Shown here piece by piece: positions 9,014-17,613 of a stretch of DNA of 38,413 nt; within the stretch, counting starts at the first letter, position 1; each line of letters begins with the position of its first letter. The DNA is from Novacetimonas maltaceti (GTDB lineage: Bacteria; Pseudomonadota; Alphaproteobacteria; Acetobacterales; Acetobacteraceae). The notes under the pieces were generated by a model. It was not told the origin of the DNA and made no database searches. It saw only the letters and a program-made list of their open reading frames with translations. The stretch lies in the NCBI RefSeq assembly GCF_002906255.1, contig NZ_POTC01000028.1:1-38413 (forward strand). Direction: 5' to 3'. The position numbers were made by a program, and so were the translations under genes.

Positions 9014-9092
9014 AGAAGTTTTTGGTGAAGCTTTTTGCAAAAAGCTTCAAGGACGCCGCCTTTTTGAAAAAAGCCGGCACCCAAAAACTTCT
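9014..9092 (+). repeat. R-type intergenic repeat, best copy (R1)
   Basis: This 79-bp element has perfect 12-bp inverted ends (AGAAGTTTTTGG at 9014-9025; its complement at 9081-9092). Inside are two hairpins. HP1 is GAAGCTTTTT/AAAAAGCTTC (9028-9049). HP2 is GCCGCCTTTTT paired with AAAAAGCCGGC, imperfect in this copy. It starts 16 bases after the hrcA stop. Read with hrcA it gives a GC-rich hairpin then T-rich sequence, like a Rho-independent terminator. No ORF. Confidence 0.85.
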
Positions 9093-9108
9093 CTTACTAT
9101 CCATCAGT

Positions 9109-10179
9109 TCAGCCCAGCATGCGCCCGATCACCCGCGCGGTGTAATCCACCACGGGAATGATGCGCCCATAATTGATGCGCGTCGGGCCAATGACGCCGA
9201 TCGCACCGACGATGCGGTTGGAATCGGTGCGCGCAGGCGCCATCACCACCGACATCCCCGCCATCCCGAACAGGCCGCTTTCCGCGCCGATGAAGATCCG
9301 CACCCCTTCGGATTCACACGCAAGGTCGAGCAGGCGCAGCATCGTCTCCTGCGTCTCCAGCCGGTCGAACAGCATCTGGATGGTCGAAAGCCGCTCGATC
9401 TCCGTCACGTCCGACAGAAGCCGCCCCTGCCCCCGGATGAACAGCGTGCCGCCACGTTCCTCCGCATCGCTCCACGTCGCAAGGCCGCTGGCCACGACCT
9501 CCGTCGTCAACTGGTCGAGTTCGGTGCGGTTGGCCGCGATGTCACCACTCACCTTCTCACGCAGGATGTCGAGCGTGCGGCCCGACAGGTGCGCATTGAG
9601 GTAATTCCCCGCCTCCACCAGTGCGGACGGCGGCAGGCCGGAAGGGATCTCGATCACGCGGTTTTCCACCTGCCCGTCGGAACCGACAAGGATGACCAGC
9701 GCGCGGCCCGGGCCAAGGGCGACGAATTCGATATGCTTGATCGTGCCATCGCTCTTGGGGGCCAGCACCAGACCCGCGGCCGAGGACAGGCCCGAGAGCA
9801 TCAGCGATGCCTCCCCCAGCATGTCCTGAAGCGAACGCCCCCGCACCTCCAGCGCGCGGGTGATCGTCTCGCGCTCCTCCTCGCTCAGGCTGCCGAACTG
9901 CAGCAGGCCATCAACGAACAGCCGCACGCCCTTTTCCGTCGGCAGGCGCCCGGCGGACGTGTGCGGCGAAAACAGCAGCCCGGCTTCCGTCAGGTCGGCC
10001 ATGATGTTGCGGATCGTCGCGGGCGACAGCGACAGCGGCAGGCGCTGCGACAGGGTGCGCGACCCCACCGGGTCGCCGGTTTCCACATACTGCTCGACGA
10101 TCTCACGCAGGATGGCGGCGGATCGCGCATCGAGCCCCGGCGGCAGGGCAGGACGCGAAGACAGTGCCCCGATATCCAT
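9109..10179 (-). CDS. hrcA: Heat-inducible transcription repressor HrcA
   Basis: The product has 356 residues. It has an N-terminal winged-helix domain (REIVEQYVETGDPVGSRTL, then LSPATIRNIMADLTEAGLL), the family motif SPHTSAGRLPTEKGVRLFVD, and a GAF-like dimerisation domain (about 90-340) ending INYGRIIPVVDYTARVIGRMLG. HrcA represses groE/dnaK operons by binding CIRCE operators and needs GroEL for activity. AGGAGG precedes ATG 10179; the longer frame upstream is not supported. It is divergent from rph, a common alphaproteobacterial arrangement, but no grpE or dnaK follows here. I found no CIRCE repeat in the 255-base divergent region. Confidence 0.95.
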   Translation of the reverse strand: MDIGALSSRPALPPGLDARSAAILREIVEQYVETGDPVGSRTLSQRLPLSLSPATIRNIMADLTEAGLLFSPHTSAGRLPTEKGVRLFVDGLLQFGSLSEEERETITRALEVRGRSLQDMLGEASLMLSGLSSAAGLVLAPKSDGTIKHIEFVALGPGRALVILVGSDGQVENRVIEIPSGLPPSALVEAGNYLNAHLSGRTLDILREKVSGDIAANRTELDQLTTEVVASGLATWSDAEERGGTLFIRGQGRLLSDVTEIERLSTIQMLFDRLETQETMLRLLDLACESEGVRIFIGAESGLFGMAGMSVVMAPARTDSNRIVGAIGVIGPTRINYGRIIPVVDYTARVIGRMLG

Positions 10180-10434
10180 GTCGTTCTCCCTCCTCCCCTT
10201 CACACCAGGGACCTTCCGGGCGGTGGCAACCGCATGGTGCCTGCCCATGATGGATCTGGCGTGGCCATGTCCCGGTGACAAGGATAGGGACAAGCCGTTG
10301 TTGCGACAATCACATGATATGGCCCCTCCCCCACAATTCCACCGCGCCATGGCCCGCGCACCGGGTGACGGGACTGGAAAGAGCGGGGCTTGCGCGCTAT
10401 GCCGCGAGACTGGATTTCATCGGGAGTTTCCTTC

Positions 10435-11163
10435 ATGCGCCCATCCGGCCGCGCCATCGACGCCCTTCGCCCTGTTTCCATCCAGACCGGCTTCGCCCGC
10501 CATGCCGAAGGGTCCGCGCTGATCCGCATGGGCGGGACCGAGGTCCTGTGCGCCGCCAGCGTCGAATCCCGCGTCCCCCCTTTCCTGCGTGGCAAGGGAC
10601 AGGGCTGGGTCACGGCCGAATACGGCATGCTGCCGCGCGCGACCCATAATCGTGGCCCGCGTGAGGCCGCAAAGGGGAAGCAGGGTGGCCGCACCCACGA
10701 AATCCAGCGCCTGATCGCACGCGCGCTGCGTGCGGGCATCGACCTCAAGGCGCTGGGCGAAATCTCCATCACGGTGGATTGCGACGTGCTCAACGCCGAT
10801 GGCGGCACGCGCTGCGCCGCCATCACCGGCGCATGGGTGGCGCTGCGCCTCGCGCTGGATGGCCTGGTGCGGGCGAACGTGCTCCCCGCCCTGCCGATCA
10901 CCGCGCAGGTTGCCGCCGTGTCATGTGGCCTGACGCAGGCGGGTGCGGTGCTGGACCTCGATTACGCCGAAGACAGCAATGCGTCGGCGGACGCCAATTT
11001 CGTGCTGACCGAAACCGGCGGCATCGTCGAAATCCAGGGGACGGCGGAACAGGCCCCCTTCTCCCAGGAGCAGTTCAACGAGTTGATGCGTCTGGCGCAG
11101 GTCGGCACGGCGCGCCTGTTCGAAATCCAGCGTGACGCCGTGGCGCAGGCGGTGGCGGCATGA
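10435..11163 (+). CDS. rph: Ribonuclease PH
   Basis: This 242-residue phosphorolytic 3'-5' exoribonuclease trims tRNA 3' ends. It begins [19 protein letters not shown] and carries the RNase PH signature stretches [20 protein letters not shown] and [21 protein letters not shown] (arginines binding phosphate and RNA). The C-terminal part has [19 protein letters not shown]. Length and order are typical. GGGAG lies about 8 bases upstream of ATG 10435. It overlaps rdgB by four bases (ATGA), so the two are translationally coupled. Confidence 0.95.
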   Translation: MRPSGRAIDALRPVSIQTGFARHAEGSALIRMGGTEVLCAASVESRVPPFLRGKGQGWVTAEYGMLPRATHNRGPREAAKGKQGGRTHEIQRLIARALRAGIDLKALGEISITVDCDVLNADGGTRCAAITGAWVALRLALDGLVRANVLPALPITAQVAAVSCGLTQAGAVLDLDYAEDSNASADANFVLTETGGIVEIQGTAEQAPFSQEQFNELMRLAQVGTARLFEIQRDAVAQAVAA

Positions 11164-11777
11164 GCGGCGGCCCCACACGCCGCCTGCGTCGCGGTGATAC
11201 GCTTGTCCTTGCCAGCCACAATGCCGGGAAGCTGGCCGAGTTCTCCTCCCTGCTGTCGGGTTATGGCATCAAGGTCGTTTCCGCCGGGACACTGGGCCTG
11301 CCGGAGCCGGAGGAAACCGCCACCACCTTCTCAGGCAATGCCGAAATCAAGGCGCTGGCGGCGGCACGGGCAGCAGGCCTGCCCGCGCTGGCCGATGATT
11401 CGGGGTTCTGCGTCAGTGCGCTCAACGGCGACCCGGGCGTCCTGTCGGCCCGCTGGGCCGGGCCGAACAAGGATTTCCCCGCCGTCATGCGCCGCATCCA
11501 TGACCTGATGGGCGACAACCCGGACCGGGAGGCATGGTTCGTCTCCGTCCTGTGCCTGGCATGGCCCGACGGGGAGACCGAAATGTTCGAAGGCCGCATC
11601 GACGGGCAGGTCGTCTGGCCACCACGCGGGGAACATGGCCATGGCTATGACCCGATCTTCGCCCCCGATGGCAGCACGCTGACCTTCGCGCAGATGACGG
11701 AAGAACAGAAGAACGCCATCAGCCACCGTGGCCTCGCTTTTAACCTTTTTCGCGATGGATGCCTGCAACCCGCGTGA
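11160..11777 (+). CDS. rdgB: XTP/dITP pyrophosphatase (RdgB/HAM1 family)
   Basis: This 205-residue enzyme hydrolyses non-canonical purine triphosphates (ITP, dITP, XTP) to monophosphates and PPi, keeping them out of nucleic acids. Family motifs are [16 protein letters not shown] (substrate and metal binding), [22 protein letters not shown] (catalytic Asp), [10 protein letters not shown] and the C-terminal ISHRGLAF. The start overlaps the rph stop. hemW, which follows rdgB in many alphaproteobacteria, is absent here; a terminator and repeats follow. Confidence 0.95.
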   Translation: MSGGPTRRLRRGDTLVLASHNAGKLAEFSSLLSGYGIKVVSAGTLGLPEPEETATTFSGNAEIKALAAARAAGLPALADDSGFCVSALNGDPGVLSARWAGPNKDFPAVMRRIHDLMGDNPDREAWFVSVLCLAWPDGETEMFEGRIDGQVVWPPRGEHGHGYDPIFAPDGSTLTFAQMTEEQKNAISHRGLAFNLFRDGCLQPA

Positions 11778-11796
11778 TGGCCGCGCGTCATCGCAT

Positions 11797-11830
11797 AAAA
11801 AACCCCTGGGTCGCGGACAGGGTTTTAAAA
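11797..11830 (+). terminator. Terminator of rph-rdgB
   Basis: An A-rich left arm ending CCCCTG pairs with CAGGGTTTT after a 9-base loop (one bulged C), giving a hairpin flanked by A and T runs 20 bases after the rdgB stop. The U-shaped A/T flanks allow function on both strands. Confidence 0.75.
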
Positions 11831-11850
11831 ACAAGGCATTGATAAATAAG

Positions 11851-11902
11851 AAAAGTTTTTGGGCGCCGCCTTTTCCCGGAAAGGCGGCGTTCTTTTTTGC
11901 AA
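11851..11902 (-). repeat. R-type repeat, partial copy (R7), functioning as a terminator
   Basis: This is half of an R element in reverse orientation: end AAAAGTTTTTGG, then a perfect 10-bp hairpin CGCCGCCTTT/AAAGGCGGCG (11864-11889), then TTCTTTTTT. The second half (HP1 and the other end) has decayed. Read from rdgB it is a textbook Rho-independent terminator, a second one behind 11797-11830. Confidence 0.75.
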
Positions 11903-11911
11903 GCGGTGTTC

Positions 11912-11966
11912 TCAGGGCGCTGCCCTGAAACCCGCCAAAGGGCATTGCCCTTTGGAAACCATGACC
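11912..11966 (+). repeat. D-type double-hairpin repeat (D1)
   Basis: Hairpin a pairs TCAGGGC with GCCCTGA (11912-11928). A spacer AACCCG follows. Hairpin b pairs CCAAAGGGC with GCCCTTTGG (11935-11955, loop ATT). The tail is AAACCATGACC. The same architecture recurs at 18670, 28121, 33665 and 33734. There is no coding potential. Confidence 0.8.
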
Positions 11967-12011
11967 TGGGGGCTGCCTGAAACAGCAGACCTCATAAAAT
12001 GCTAAAATTAT

Positions 12012-12081
12012 AGAAGTTTTTGGTGAAGCTTTTTTCAAAAAGCTTCAAGGGACGTCGCCTTTTGAAGAAAAGGCAACTTCT
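12012..12081 (+). repeat. R-type repeat (R2)
   Basis: The left end AGAAGTTTTTGG (12012-12023) and HP1 (TGAAGCTTTTT paired with AAAAAGCTTCA, 12024-12047) are intact. HP2 is degenerate (GTCGCCTTTT with AAAAGGC) and the right end is shortened to AACTTCT. It lies 79 bases beyond the nitronate monooxygenase stop, past that gene's own terminator. Confidence 0.75.
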
Positions 12082-12092
12082 GAGACTTTCAC

Positions 12093-12128
12093 AAAAAACC
12101 CTGCCACGATGCCATGGCAGGGTTTTGT
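12093..12128 (-). terminator. Terminator of the nitronate monooxygenase gene
   Basis: A perfect 12-bp stem (AAAACCCTGCCA, 12095-12106, with its complement 12115-12126) has an 8-base loop. On the minus strand a T6 run follows. It lies 32 bases after the stop at 12160 and also suits plus-strand transcripts (GGGTTTTGT). Confidence 0.85.
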
Positions 12129-12159
12129 GCGGTTCCATTCATGCCAGCAGGCGGCAGCA

Positions 12160-13578
12160 TCAGCGCCCGGTCATGATCCGTTCGACAAGCTGCGCCACGG
12201 TGGGCACGAACCCGTTGGCATAGAAGGGATCGGTCGCGAACCGCCACGCATTGGTGCCACCGAACATCAGGTTGTGTTCCATGACATCCCCCGCATCGGG
12301 GCCATGGGCATGCGCCACCGTCTGCAACGTCTTCTGGATGCAGTAGGAACGCGGGTCGGCCTTGTGCCCGTTGGTGTAGGACGGCCCACGCTGGCTCCAG
12401 TTGGAGAAGCGGCATTCCGACAGGCACCCCATGCACGCCGCCTGATCCGACAGGATCTCGCGCGCCTTTTCCGGCGTGACGAACACCAGCGTGTTGTCCG
12501 GCGTGCGCAACCCCTCGGTATAGCCTTCGCGCTGCCACAGGGCGGCGCGTTCGCTATCGGGATGGGTCACATAGACGACGCGCCCACGCGCCCCCACGCT
12601 GAAGGACGTCGCATGTTCGCCCACCGCCTCGGTGGAGAAGGCGATCTGGCGTTCGGAACGCGCGCGCAGTTCACGCAGGAAGTCGTTGTTCACCGCCGAG
12701 GAATAGAAACCCGTGGGCGAAAAGCGGTTGAGGAACACATCGCCCTTCTTCAACGTCATGAGACGCTGTTTCCACACATCGGGAATCGGGCTTTCGCGGG
12801 TCAGCAGCGGACGCGTGCCGAACTGGAACGCCACCGGCCCGAGTTCGGGATTGTCGATCCAGTCCTGCCATTCCTCCAGCCACCAGACGCCGCCCGCCAT
12901 GATGATGGGGGTGTCATCAAGGCCAAAGGCGCGCATCTGCTTGCGCAGCGCCAGCACGCGCGGCAGCGGATCTTCGGGGGCAAGGGGGTTTTCCGTGTTC
13001 GACAGGCCGTTATGGCCCCCCGCGCGCCACGGGTCCTCGTACACCACGCCGCCAAGCAGCTCGCCACTCTTGTGGTACGACCGGCGCCACAGCGCATTGA
13101 ACGCGCGCGCCGACGACACGATGGGGTAGTAGTACACCCCATGTTCGGTGGCGATGTCCGACAGGCGGTAGGGCATGCCCGCCCCGCATGTCAGGCCGTT
13201 GATCAGGCCCTTCGTGCCTTCGAGCACGCCGCGGATCACACGCTCCGCCCCACCCATTTCCCACAGGATGTTGGCATGGATGCGTCCCTTGCCGCCTGCG
13301 ATCTCATGGGCGATGCGCACCTGGTCGATGCCGCCACGGATGGCGTAATCGATCAGTTCCTCATGCTTTTCCAGACGGGTCCGTCCCCGGTAGGTCTGGG
13401 GGACGATGTTCCCGTCCGCATCGTACGAATCGGCATTCACGATCGATACCGTTCCCGCGCCGCCCGCCGCGGCCCAATGCCCGGACGAGGCCCCGGTGGA
13501 GATCGAAACCCCTTTTCCGCCCTCGACCAGGGGCAGGATATCCACCCCACCCATCCGGATCGTGTTGATCGCCTTCAT
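12160..13578 (-). CDS. Nitronate monooxygenase-like FMN oxidoreductase with a C-terminal Cys cluster
   Basis: The 472-residue product resembles the NMO/2-nitropropane dioxygenase TIM-barrel family: an N-terminal GGKGVSISTG segment, IPGLTCG-like NGLTCGAGMPY, IIMAGGVWWLEEW and the FMN-phosphate region VAFQFGTRPLL. It is longer than classical NMOs (about 350). The extra C-terminal part has four cysteines: CMGCLSEC (382, 385, 389) and SYCIQ (413). These could bind a metal or Fe-S centre or serve redox roles; this is inference. The substrate is unknown. ATG 13578 (MKAINTIRMGG) has GGA at 6 bases; ATG 13584 is a close alternative. It follows pnp by 118 bases, with a large hairpin between. Confidence 0.8.
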   Translation of the reverse strand: MKAINTIRMGGVDILPLVEGGKGVSISTGASSGHWAAAGGAGTVSIVNADSYDADGNIVPQTYRGRTRLEKHEELIDYAIRGGIDQVRIAHEIAGGKGRIHANILWEMGGAERVIRGVLEGTKGLINGLTCGAGMPYRLSDIATEHGVYYYPIVSSARAFNALWRRSYHKSGELLGGVVYEDPWRAGGHNGLSNTENPLAPEDPLPRVLALRKQMRAFGLDDTPIIMAGGVWWLEEWQDWIDNPELGPVAFQFGTRPLLTRESPIPDVWKQRLMTLKKGDVFLNRFSPTGFYSSAVNNDFLRELRARSERQIAFSTEAVGEHATSFSVGARGRVVYVTHPDSERAALWQREGYTEGLRTPDNTLVFVTPEKAREILSDQAACMGCLSECRFSNWSQRGPSYTNGHKADPRSYCIQKTLQTVAHAHGPDAGDVMEHNLMFGGTNAWRFATDPFYANGFVPTVAQLVERIMTGR

Positions 13579-13627
13579 CGTCATTCCATCGTCATCTGTA
13601 AAACCGGTCCACACCGGCCATGTCGCC

Positions 13628-13668
13628 GGGGCCATGGGCACGGGGGACATTCCCCCGCGCCCGGCCCC
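13628..13668 (-). other. Long GC-rich hairpin between pnp and the downstream oxidoreductase gene
   Basis: Arms GGGGCC, GGGC and CGGGGGA pair in order with TCCCCCG, GCCC and GGCCCC around the loop CAT, interrupted only by an AT bulge and an A/C mismatch (about 17 bp). No T-tract follows on either strand. It could be a 3' stabiliser of the pnp mRNA, a Rho-linked end or a processing site. Confidence 0.6.
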
Positions 13669-13696
13669 TCATGTCGGTCGTGTCCGCGATCCGTGT

Positions 13697-15829
13697 TCAG
13701 CGCGCGCCGCGACCGGCCTTCGCGCCAACCGCATCACCGATATCGGCACCGGTTTCCTGATCGACAACCCGCATGGACAACTTAACCTTGCCACGGTCAT
13801 CGAACCCGAGGACCTTCACCTTCACCTCATCGCCCTGCTTGACGACATCGGTGGTCTTGGCGACGCGGCCCTGCGCCAGTTCGGAGATATGGACAAGCCC
13901 GTCACGCGGGCCAAGGAAGTTCACGAACGCGCCGAAATCGGCCGTCTTGACCACCTTGCCGTTGTAGATCTTGCCGACTTCCGGCTCCGCCACGATGCCG
14001 CGGATGCGTTCGATCGCCTTTTCCGCCTGCTCGTCCGACGACGCCGCGATCATGATCGTGCCATCGTCATTGATGTCGATCTTCGCACCCGAATATTCCA
14101 CGATCTCGCGGATGACCTTGCCGCCCTGGCCGATCACGTCGCGGATCTTTTCCTTCGGCACGGAAATCGTCGTGATCTTCGGCGCCGACGCGGACACGTC
14201 CGAACGGCCTTCGGTCAGCGCCTTGCCCATCTCGCCAAGGATGTGCATGCGGCCGCCGCGCGCCTGGTCCAGCGCGATTTCCATGATCTCGGGCGTGATG
14301 GACGTGATCTTGATGTCCATCTGCAGGGCGGTGATGCCCTTTTCGGTGCCCGCGACCTTGAAGTCCATGTCGCCGAGGTGATCCTCGTCGCCAAGGATGT
14401 CGGACAGGACCGCGAACTCTTCCTCTTCCTTGATCAGGCCCATCGCGATGCCCGCGACCGGACGCTTCAGCGGGACGCCCGCATCCATCAGCGCCAGCGA
14501 CGTGCCGCACACCGTGGCCATGGAGGAGGAGCCGTTGCTTTCCGTGATCTCGGAGACAACGCGCATCGTGTACGGGAAGGTGTCCTTGCCCGGCAGCAGC
14601 GGATGCACCGCGCGCCACGCCAGCTTGCCATGGCCGATCTCACGACGGCCGGGCGAACCCATGCGGCCGCATTCCCCGACCGAGAACGGCGGGAAGTTGT
14701 AGTGCAGCATGAAGTTGGTGCGGTATTCGCCTTCAAGCGCGTCGATCACCTGCTCATCCTGCCCGGTGCCCAGCGTGGCGACGACCAGCGCCTGCGTCTC
14801 GCCACGGGTGAACAGGGCGGAACCGTGCGCGCGCGGCAGGATGCCGACTTCGGAGACGATCGGGCGGATCGTCTTGAGGTCGCGGCCATCGATGCGATGC
14901 CCCGTCTCCAGCACGGCGGAGCGCACGACGTTGGCCTCAAGCTCCTTGAGCATCGGCTTCGCCGCTTCGGCCTCGGCCGGGTCGAGCTTGGCGAGGATCG
15001 CGTCCTTGGCTGCGGCGACCTTCTTGTAACGCGCCTGCTTGACGCGCTCCTGGTACGCCTCGGCAATCGCCTTGCGGCCCAGCTTGTCGATCTTCTTGCG
15101 CAGCTTGATCTCTTCGGCGGTCGGCTCGACCAGGTCCCACGGCGCCTTGGCCGCGTGTTCGGCCAGGTCGATGATCGCGTCGATCACTTCCTGGAACGCC
15201 TCGTGCCCGAACGTCACCGCGCCGAGCATGACCTTCTCGCTCAGTTCGACGGCTTCGGATTCGACCATCAGCACGCCTTCTTCCGTGCCGGCGACGACGA
15301 GGTCAAGCTCGCTGTCCTTCATCTGCCCGATGGTCGGGTTCAGGACGTACTTGCCATCGATATAGCCCACGCGGCACGCGCCGACCGGGCCGAAGAACGG
15401 AACGCCCGACAGCGTCAGCGCCGCCGAACAGCCGATCAGGGCGACGATCGCCGGATCGTTTTCCATGTCGTGGCTCAGCACCGTGGCGACGACCTGCACC
15501 TCGTTGCGGAAGTTCTCGGGGAACAGCGGGCGGATCGGACGGTCGATCAGGCGGGAATTGAGGACTTCGGCCTCGGACGGACGGCCCTCGCGCTTGAAGA
15601 AGCCACCGGGGATCTTGCCCGCGGCATAGGCCTTTTCCTGGTAGTTGACCGTCAGCGGGAAGAAGTCCTGCCCCGGCTTGACGCTCTTGGCGCCGACGGC
15701 GGTGCACAGCACGACCGTATCGCCATAGGTGGCGACAACCGCGCCATCGGCCTGACGCGCGATCTTGCCCGTCTCAAGGATGAGGGGGCGGCCACCCCAC
15801 TCGATTTCAGTGCGGAAGTAATCAAACAT
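13697..15829 (-). CDS. pnp: Polyribonucleotide nucleotidyltransferase (PNPase)
   Basis: This 710-residue trimeric enzyme degrades RNA 3'-5' by phosphorolysis and is a degradosome component. It starts [16 protein letters not shown] and has two RNase PH domains (the second with [17 protein letters not shown] and the catalytic region [20 protein letters not shown]). Next are a KH domain ([20 protein letters not shown]) and an S1 domain ([20 protein letters not shown], then GLVHISELA). AGGA is 8 bases upstream of ATG 15829. It follows rpsO by 300 bases that are highly structured, as in enterobacteria where pnp is autoregulated there. The C-terminus ends in a short Gly/Arg tail. Confidence 0.97.
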   Translation of the reverse strand: MFDYFRTEIEWGGRPLILETGKIARQADGAVVATYGDTVVLCTAVGAKSVKPGQDFFPLTVNYQEKAYAAGKIPGGFFKREGRPSEAEVLNSRLIDRPIRPLFPENFRNEVQVVATVLSHDMENDPAIVALIGCSAALTLSGVPFFGPVGACRVGYIDGKYVLNPTIGQMKDSELDLVVAGTEEGVLMVESEAVELSEKVMLGAVTFGHEAFQEVIDAIIDLAEHAAKAPWDLVEPTAEEIKLRKKIDKLGRKAIAEAYQERVKQARYKKVAAAKDAILAKLDPAEAEAAKPMLKELEANVVRSAVLETGHRIDGRDLKTIRPIVSEVGILPRAHGSALFTRGETQALVVATLGTGQDEQVIDALEGEYRTNFMLHYNFPPFSVGECGRMGSPGRREIGHGKLAWRAVHPLLPGKDTFPYTMRVVSEITESNGSSSMATVCGTSLALMDAGVPLKRPVAGIAMGLIKEEEEFAVLSDILGDEDHLGDMDFKVAGTEKGITALQMDIKITSITPEIMEIALDQARGGRMHILGEMGKALTEGRSDVSASAPKITTISVPKEKIRDVIGQGGKVIREIVEYSGAKIDINDDGTIMIAASSDEQAEKAIERIRGIVAEPEVGKIYNGKVVKTADFGAFVNFLGPRDGLVHISELAQGRVAKTTDVVKQGDEVKVKVLGFDDRGKVKLSMRVVDQETGADIGDAVGAKAGRGAR

Positions 15830-16129
15830 GCAGACAGTTCCTGTCCGTTGGCTACCGCAAACGGAGCAGAGCGGACCGAACATTGGGATGTCGATGGCAG
15901 CGCCTCGGACGGCATGGAGTGATGACGGGCCAACCGCCAATACACCATGTGGCCTGAAACGCTGCGACCCTGTCCGGGTGTCTCCGCCGTCATGTCGGCA
16001 GCGTGTTTGCGGCATTCACGATTGAATGCCACGAAATGCGGGGTCGCGCGGGGTTACAGGGCGTTACCGTCCAACCACCGCGCGACCCACGGCGGGCGCA
16101 TTATGAATGCGATCCCGCCATGCCGCAAA
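15830..16129 (-). promoter_or_regulatory. Structured rpsO-pnp intercistronic region
   Basis: These 300 bases hold no convincing gene but several dyads. GGCATTC/GAATGCC is at 16011-16030. A perfect 11-bp stem GGGTCGCGCGG/CCGCGCGACCC (16041-16051 with 16078-16088) encloses 26 bases. A bulged hairpin is centred on GCATT-ATG-AATGC (about 16093-16117). In Escherichia coli the same interval contains the rpsO terminator and the RNase III site through which PNPase controls its own mRNA. Similar control here is inferred from position and structure. Confidence 0.6.
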
Positions 16130-16399
16130 TCAGCGACGCAGGCCCAGACGCTTGATCAGCGTTTCGTAGCGGGTCTGGCTCTTGCGCTTGACATAATCAA
16201 GCAGGCGACGGCGGCGACCGACGAGCATCAGCAGGCCACGACGCGAATGGAAGTCCTTCGCGTGGGTCTTCAGGTGTTCGGTCAGGTTGACGATCCGTTC
16301 CGTCAGCAGCGCAACCTGCACTTCCGGCGAACCGGTGTCCTTGGCTGCGGTCTGGTATTCATCAATAAGCGCCGTACGGCGTTCCGGGGTAATCGACAT
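16130..16399 (-). CDS. rpsO: 30S ribosomal protein S15
   Basis: This 89-residue protein is of normal length. It binds 16S rRNA at the helix 20-22 junction early in 30S assembly. Recognisable segments are [66 protein letters not shown] and the terminal [13 protein letters not shown]. It lies 35 bases after truB and before pnp, the canonical order. It often autoregulates its translation; no test is possible here. Confidence 0.98.
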   Translation of the reverse strand: MSITPERRTALIDEYQTAAKDTGSPEVQVALLTERIVNLTEHLKTHAKDFHSRRGLLMLVGRRRRLLDYVKRKSQTRYETLIKRLGLRR

Positions 16400-16434
16400 C
16401 GGGTTGCTCCGTGTATCTCAAAAAGAGGTTCTGT

Positions 16435-17355
16435 CTACAGCATGCGCACGGGCCGCAGCCATCCATCAGCAGGACGGCACAGGCCCACGACACGCGCCCC
16501 GTCCATCACGCGCACGACCCCGCTGCGGGGATCGACGGCATCCGGAATCCGGCCCATCAGGTCAAGCAGGCTGAGCGCCTGCCCGTGCGACAGGGAGTCT
16601 GCTTCTTCGGGAGTCACGGCCAGCGCCGGGATGTCGTCCAGCGCGGTCGCGACCGGAAGCAGCAGATCCGGCGAGGCAGGCGCGTTGTCGGCGCTGGCGA
16701 CGATTTTGTCCAGCATAATCGCATCCGATTCCCCAAAAGGCCCCACCTGCAGCCGCCGCAGCGCCGCGACATGGCCCACGGTCCCGCAGGCCCGCGCGAT
16801 ATCGCGTGCGAGCGAGCGCATGTACACCCCCTTGCCGGACTCCACCTCGAAGATGGCGGTGTCCGCGTCGGGACGCGCGATCAGCTCGAAACGGTCGATG
16901 CGTGCCGGGCGCGGCGGCAGTTCGGGGGGGCGTCCCTCCCGCGCCATGTCATAGGAACGCTTCCCCCCGACCTTGAGCGCGGAGAAGACCGGCGGCACCT
17001 GCATGATGTCCCCGCGAAACGCCGCCAGCGCCGCCTCGAACGCCGCATTGTCCGGCCGCACGTCCGATGTTTCGGTCACCGTGCCATCGGCGTCATCACT
17101 ATCGCGTGCCTCGCCGATGCGCAGGGTGAAGTGATAGCGCTTGGTCCCGTCCATCACATAGGGAACGGTTTTCGTGGCCGCGCCGAACGCGATCGGCAGA
17201 AGCCCCGTCGCCAGCGGGTCAAGCGTGCCGCCATGCCCGGCCTTGCACGCATCGAACAGGTACCGGACACGGCCGACAACCTGCGTTGACGTCATGCCTG
17301 ACGGCTTGTCCACAATCAGCCAGCCATCAATCGGGCGTCCACGCCTGCGTCGCAT
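16435..17355 (-). CDS. truB: tRNA pseudouridine-55 synthase
   Basis: This 306-residue enzyme converts U55 of the tRNA T-loop to pseudouridine. It has GWLIVDKPSGMTSTQVVGRVR, then the catalytic Asp46 in HGGTLDPLATGLLP, KRYHFTLRIGEARDSDDADG, and the motif GVYMRSLARDIA. The C-terminal PUA-like part is short. ATG 17355 (MRRRRGRPIDGW) is the family start. A GTG two codons upstream has a better-placed AAAGG and may be used. It begins a transcription unit with rpsO and pnp because the divergent MCE gene separates it from rbfA, so it needs its own promoter between 17356 and 17613; none was convincing. Confidence 0.95.
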   Translation of the reverse strand: MRRRRGRPIDGWLIVDKPSGMTSTQVVGRVRYLFDACKAGHGGTLDPLATGLLPIAFGAATKTVPYVMDGTKRYHFTLRIGEARDSDDADGTVTETSDVRPDNAAFEAALAAFRGDIMQVPPVFSALKVGGKRSYDMAREGRPPELPPRPARIDRFELIARPDADTAIFEVESGKGVYMRSLARDIARACGTVGHVAALRRLQVGPFGESDAIMLDKIVASADNAPASPDLLLPVATALDDIPALAVTPEEADSLSHGQALSLLDLMGRIPDAVDPRSGVVRVMDGARVVGLCRPADGWLRPVRML

Positions 17356-17613
17356 CAGCACAAGAACCTTTTGCCAAAGAACCAAGGCCCGTGCGTGTAA
17401 ACGACGCGCCGGGACGGGGCAATGGCCTAATTCTTGCGCCATGGGGATGGCCGTTGCGCCCGCGTATGGTAAAACGCCCCGGCGGGAACATGCCAGCCAT
17501 CCGGCGGCCCCGCTTTCGCGACGGGCATTCTGGTGTCATCCTTGATGACCGGTCGCGTAAGGCGGATTGGACTGAAACCTCTTTAATATTGCGTCGTAGG
17601 GAGACCTGAACAC

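Noticed and set aside
10180-10434. CIRCE operator in the hrcA/rph divergent region
   Set aside because: No TTAGCACTC-type inverted repeat was found by eye.
11778-12159. Possible CRISPR-like or tandem repeat array
   Set aside because: The repeated segments are two different hairpin families and two terminators, with no regular spacers.
12109-13785. 558-codon frame opposite the nitronate monooxygenase gene, starting in a terminator
   Set aside because: It begins inside the terminator hairpin, is antisense to a clear enzyme and has no motif.
13406-15922. 838-codon open frame on the plus strand across pnp
   Set aside because: It is antisense to PNPase, with the same skewed composition and no motifs. 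It also runs past both ends of the real gene.
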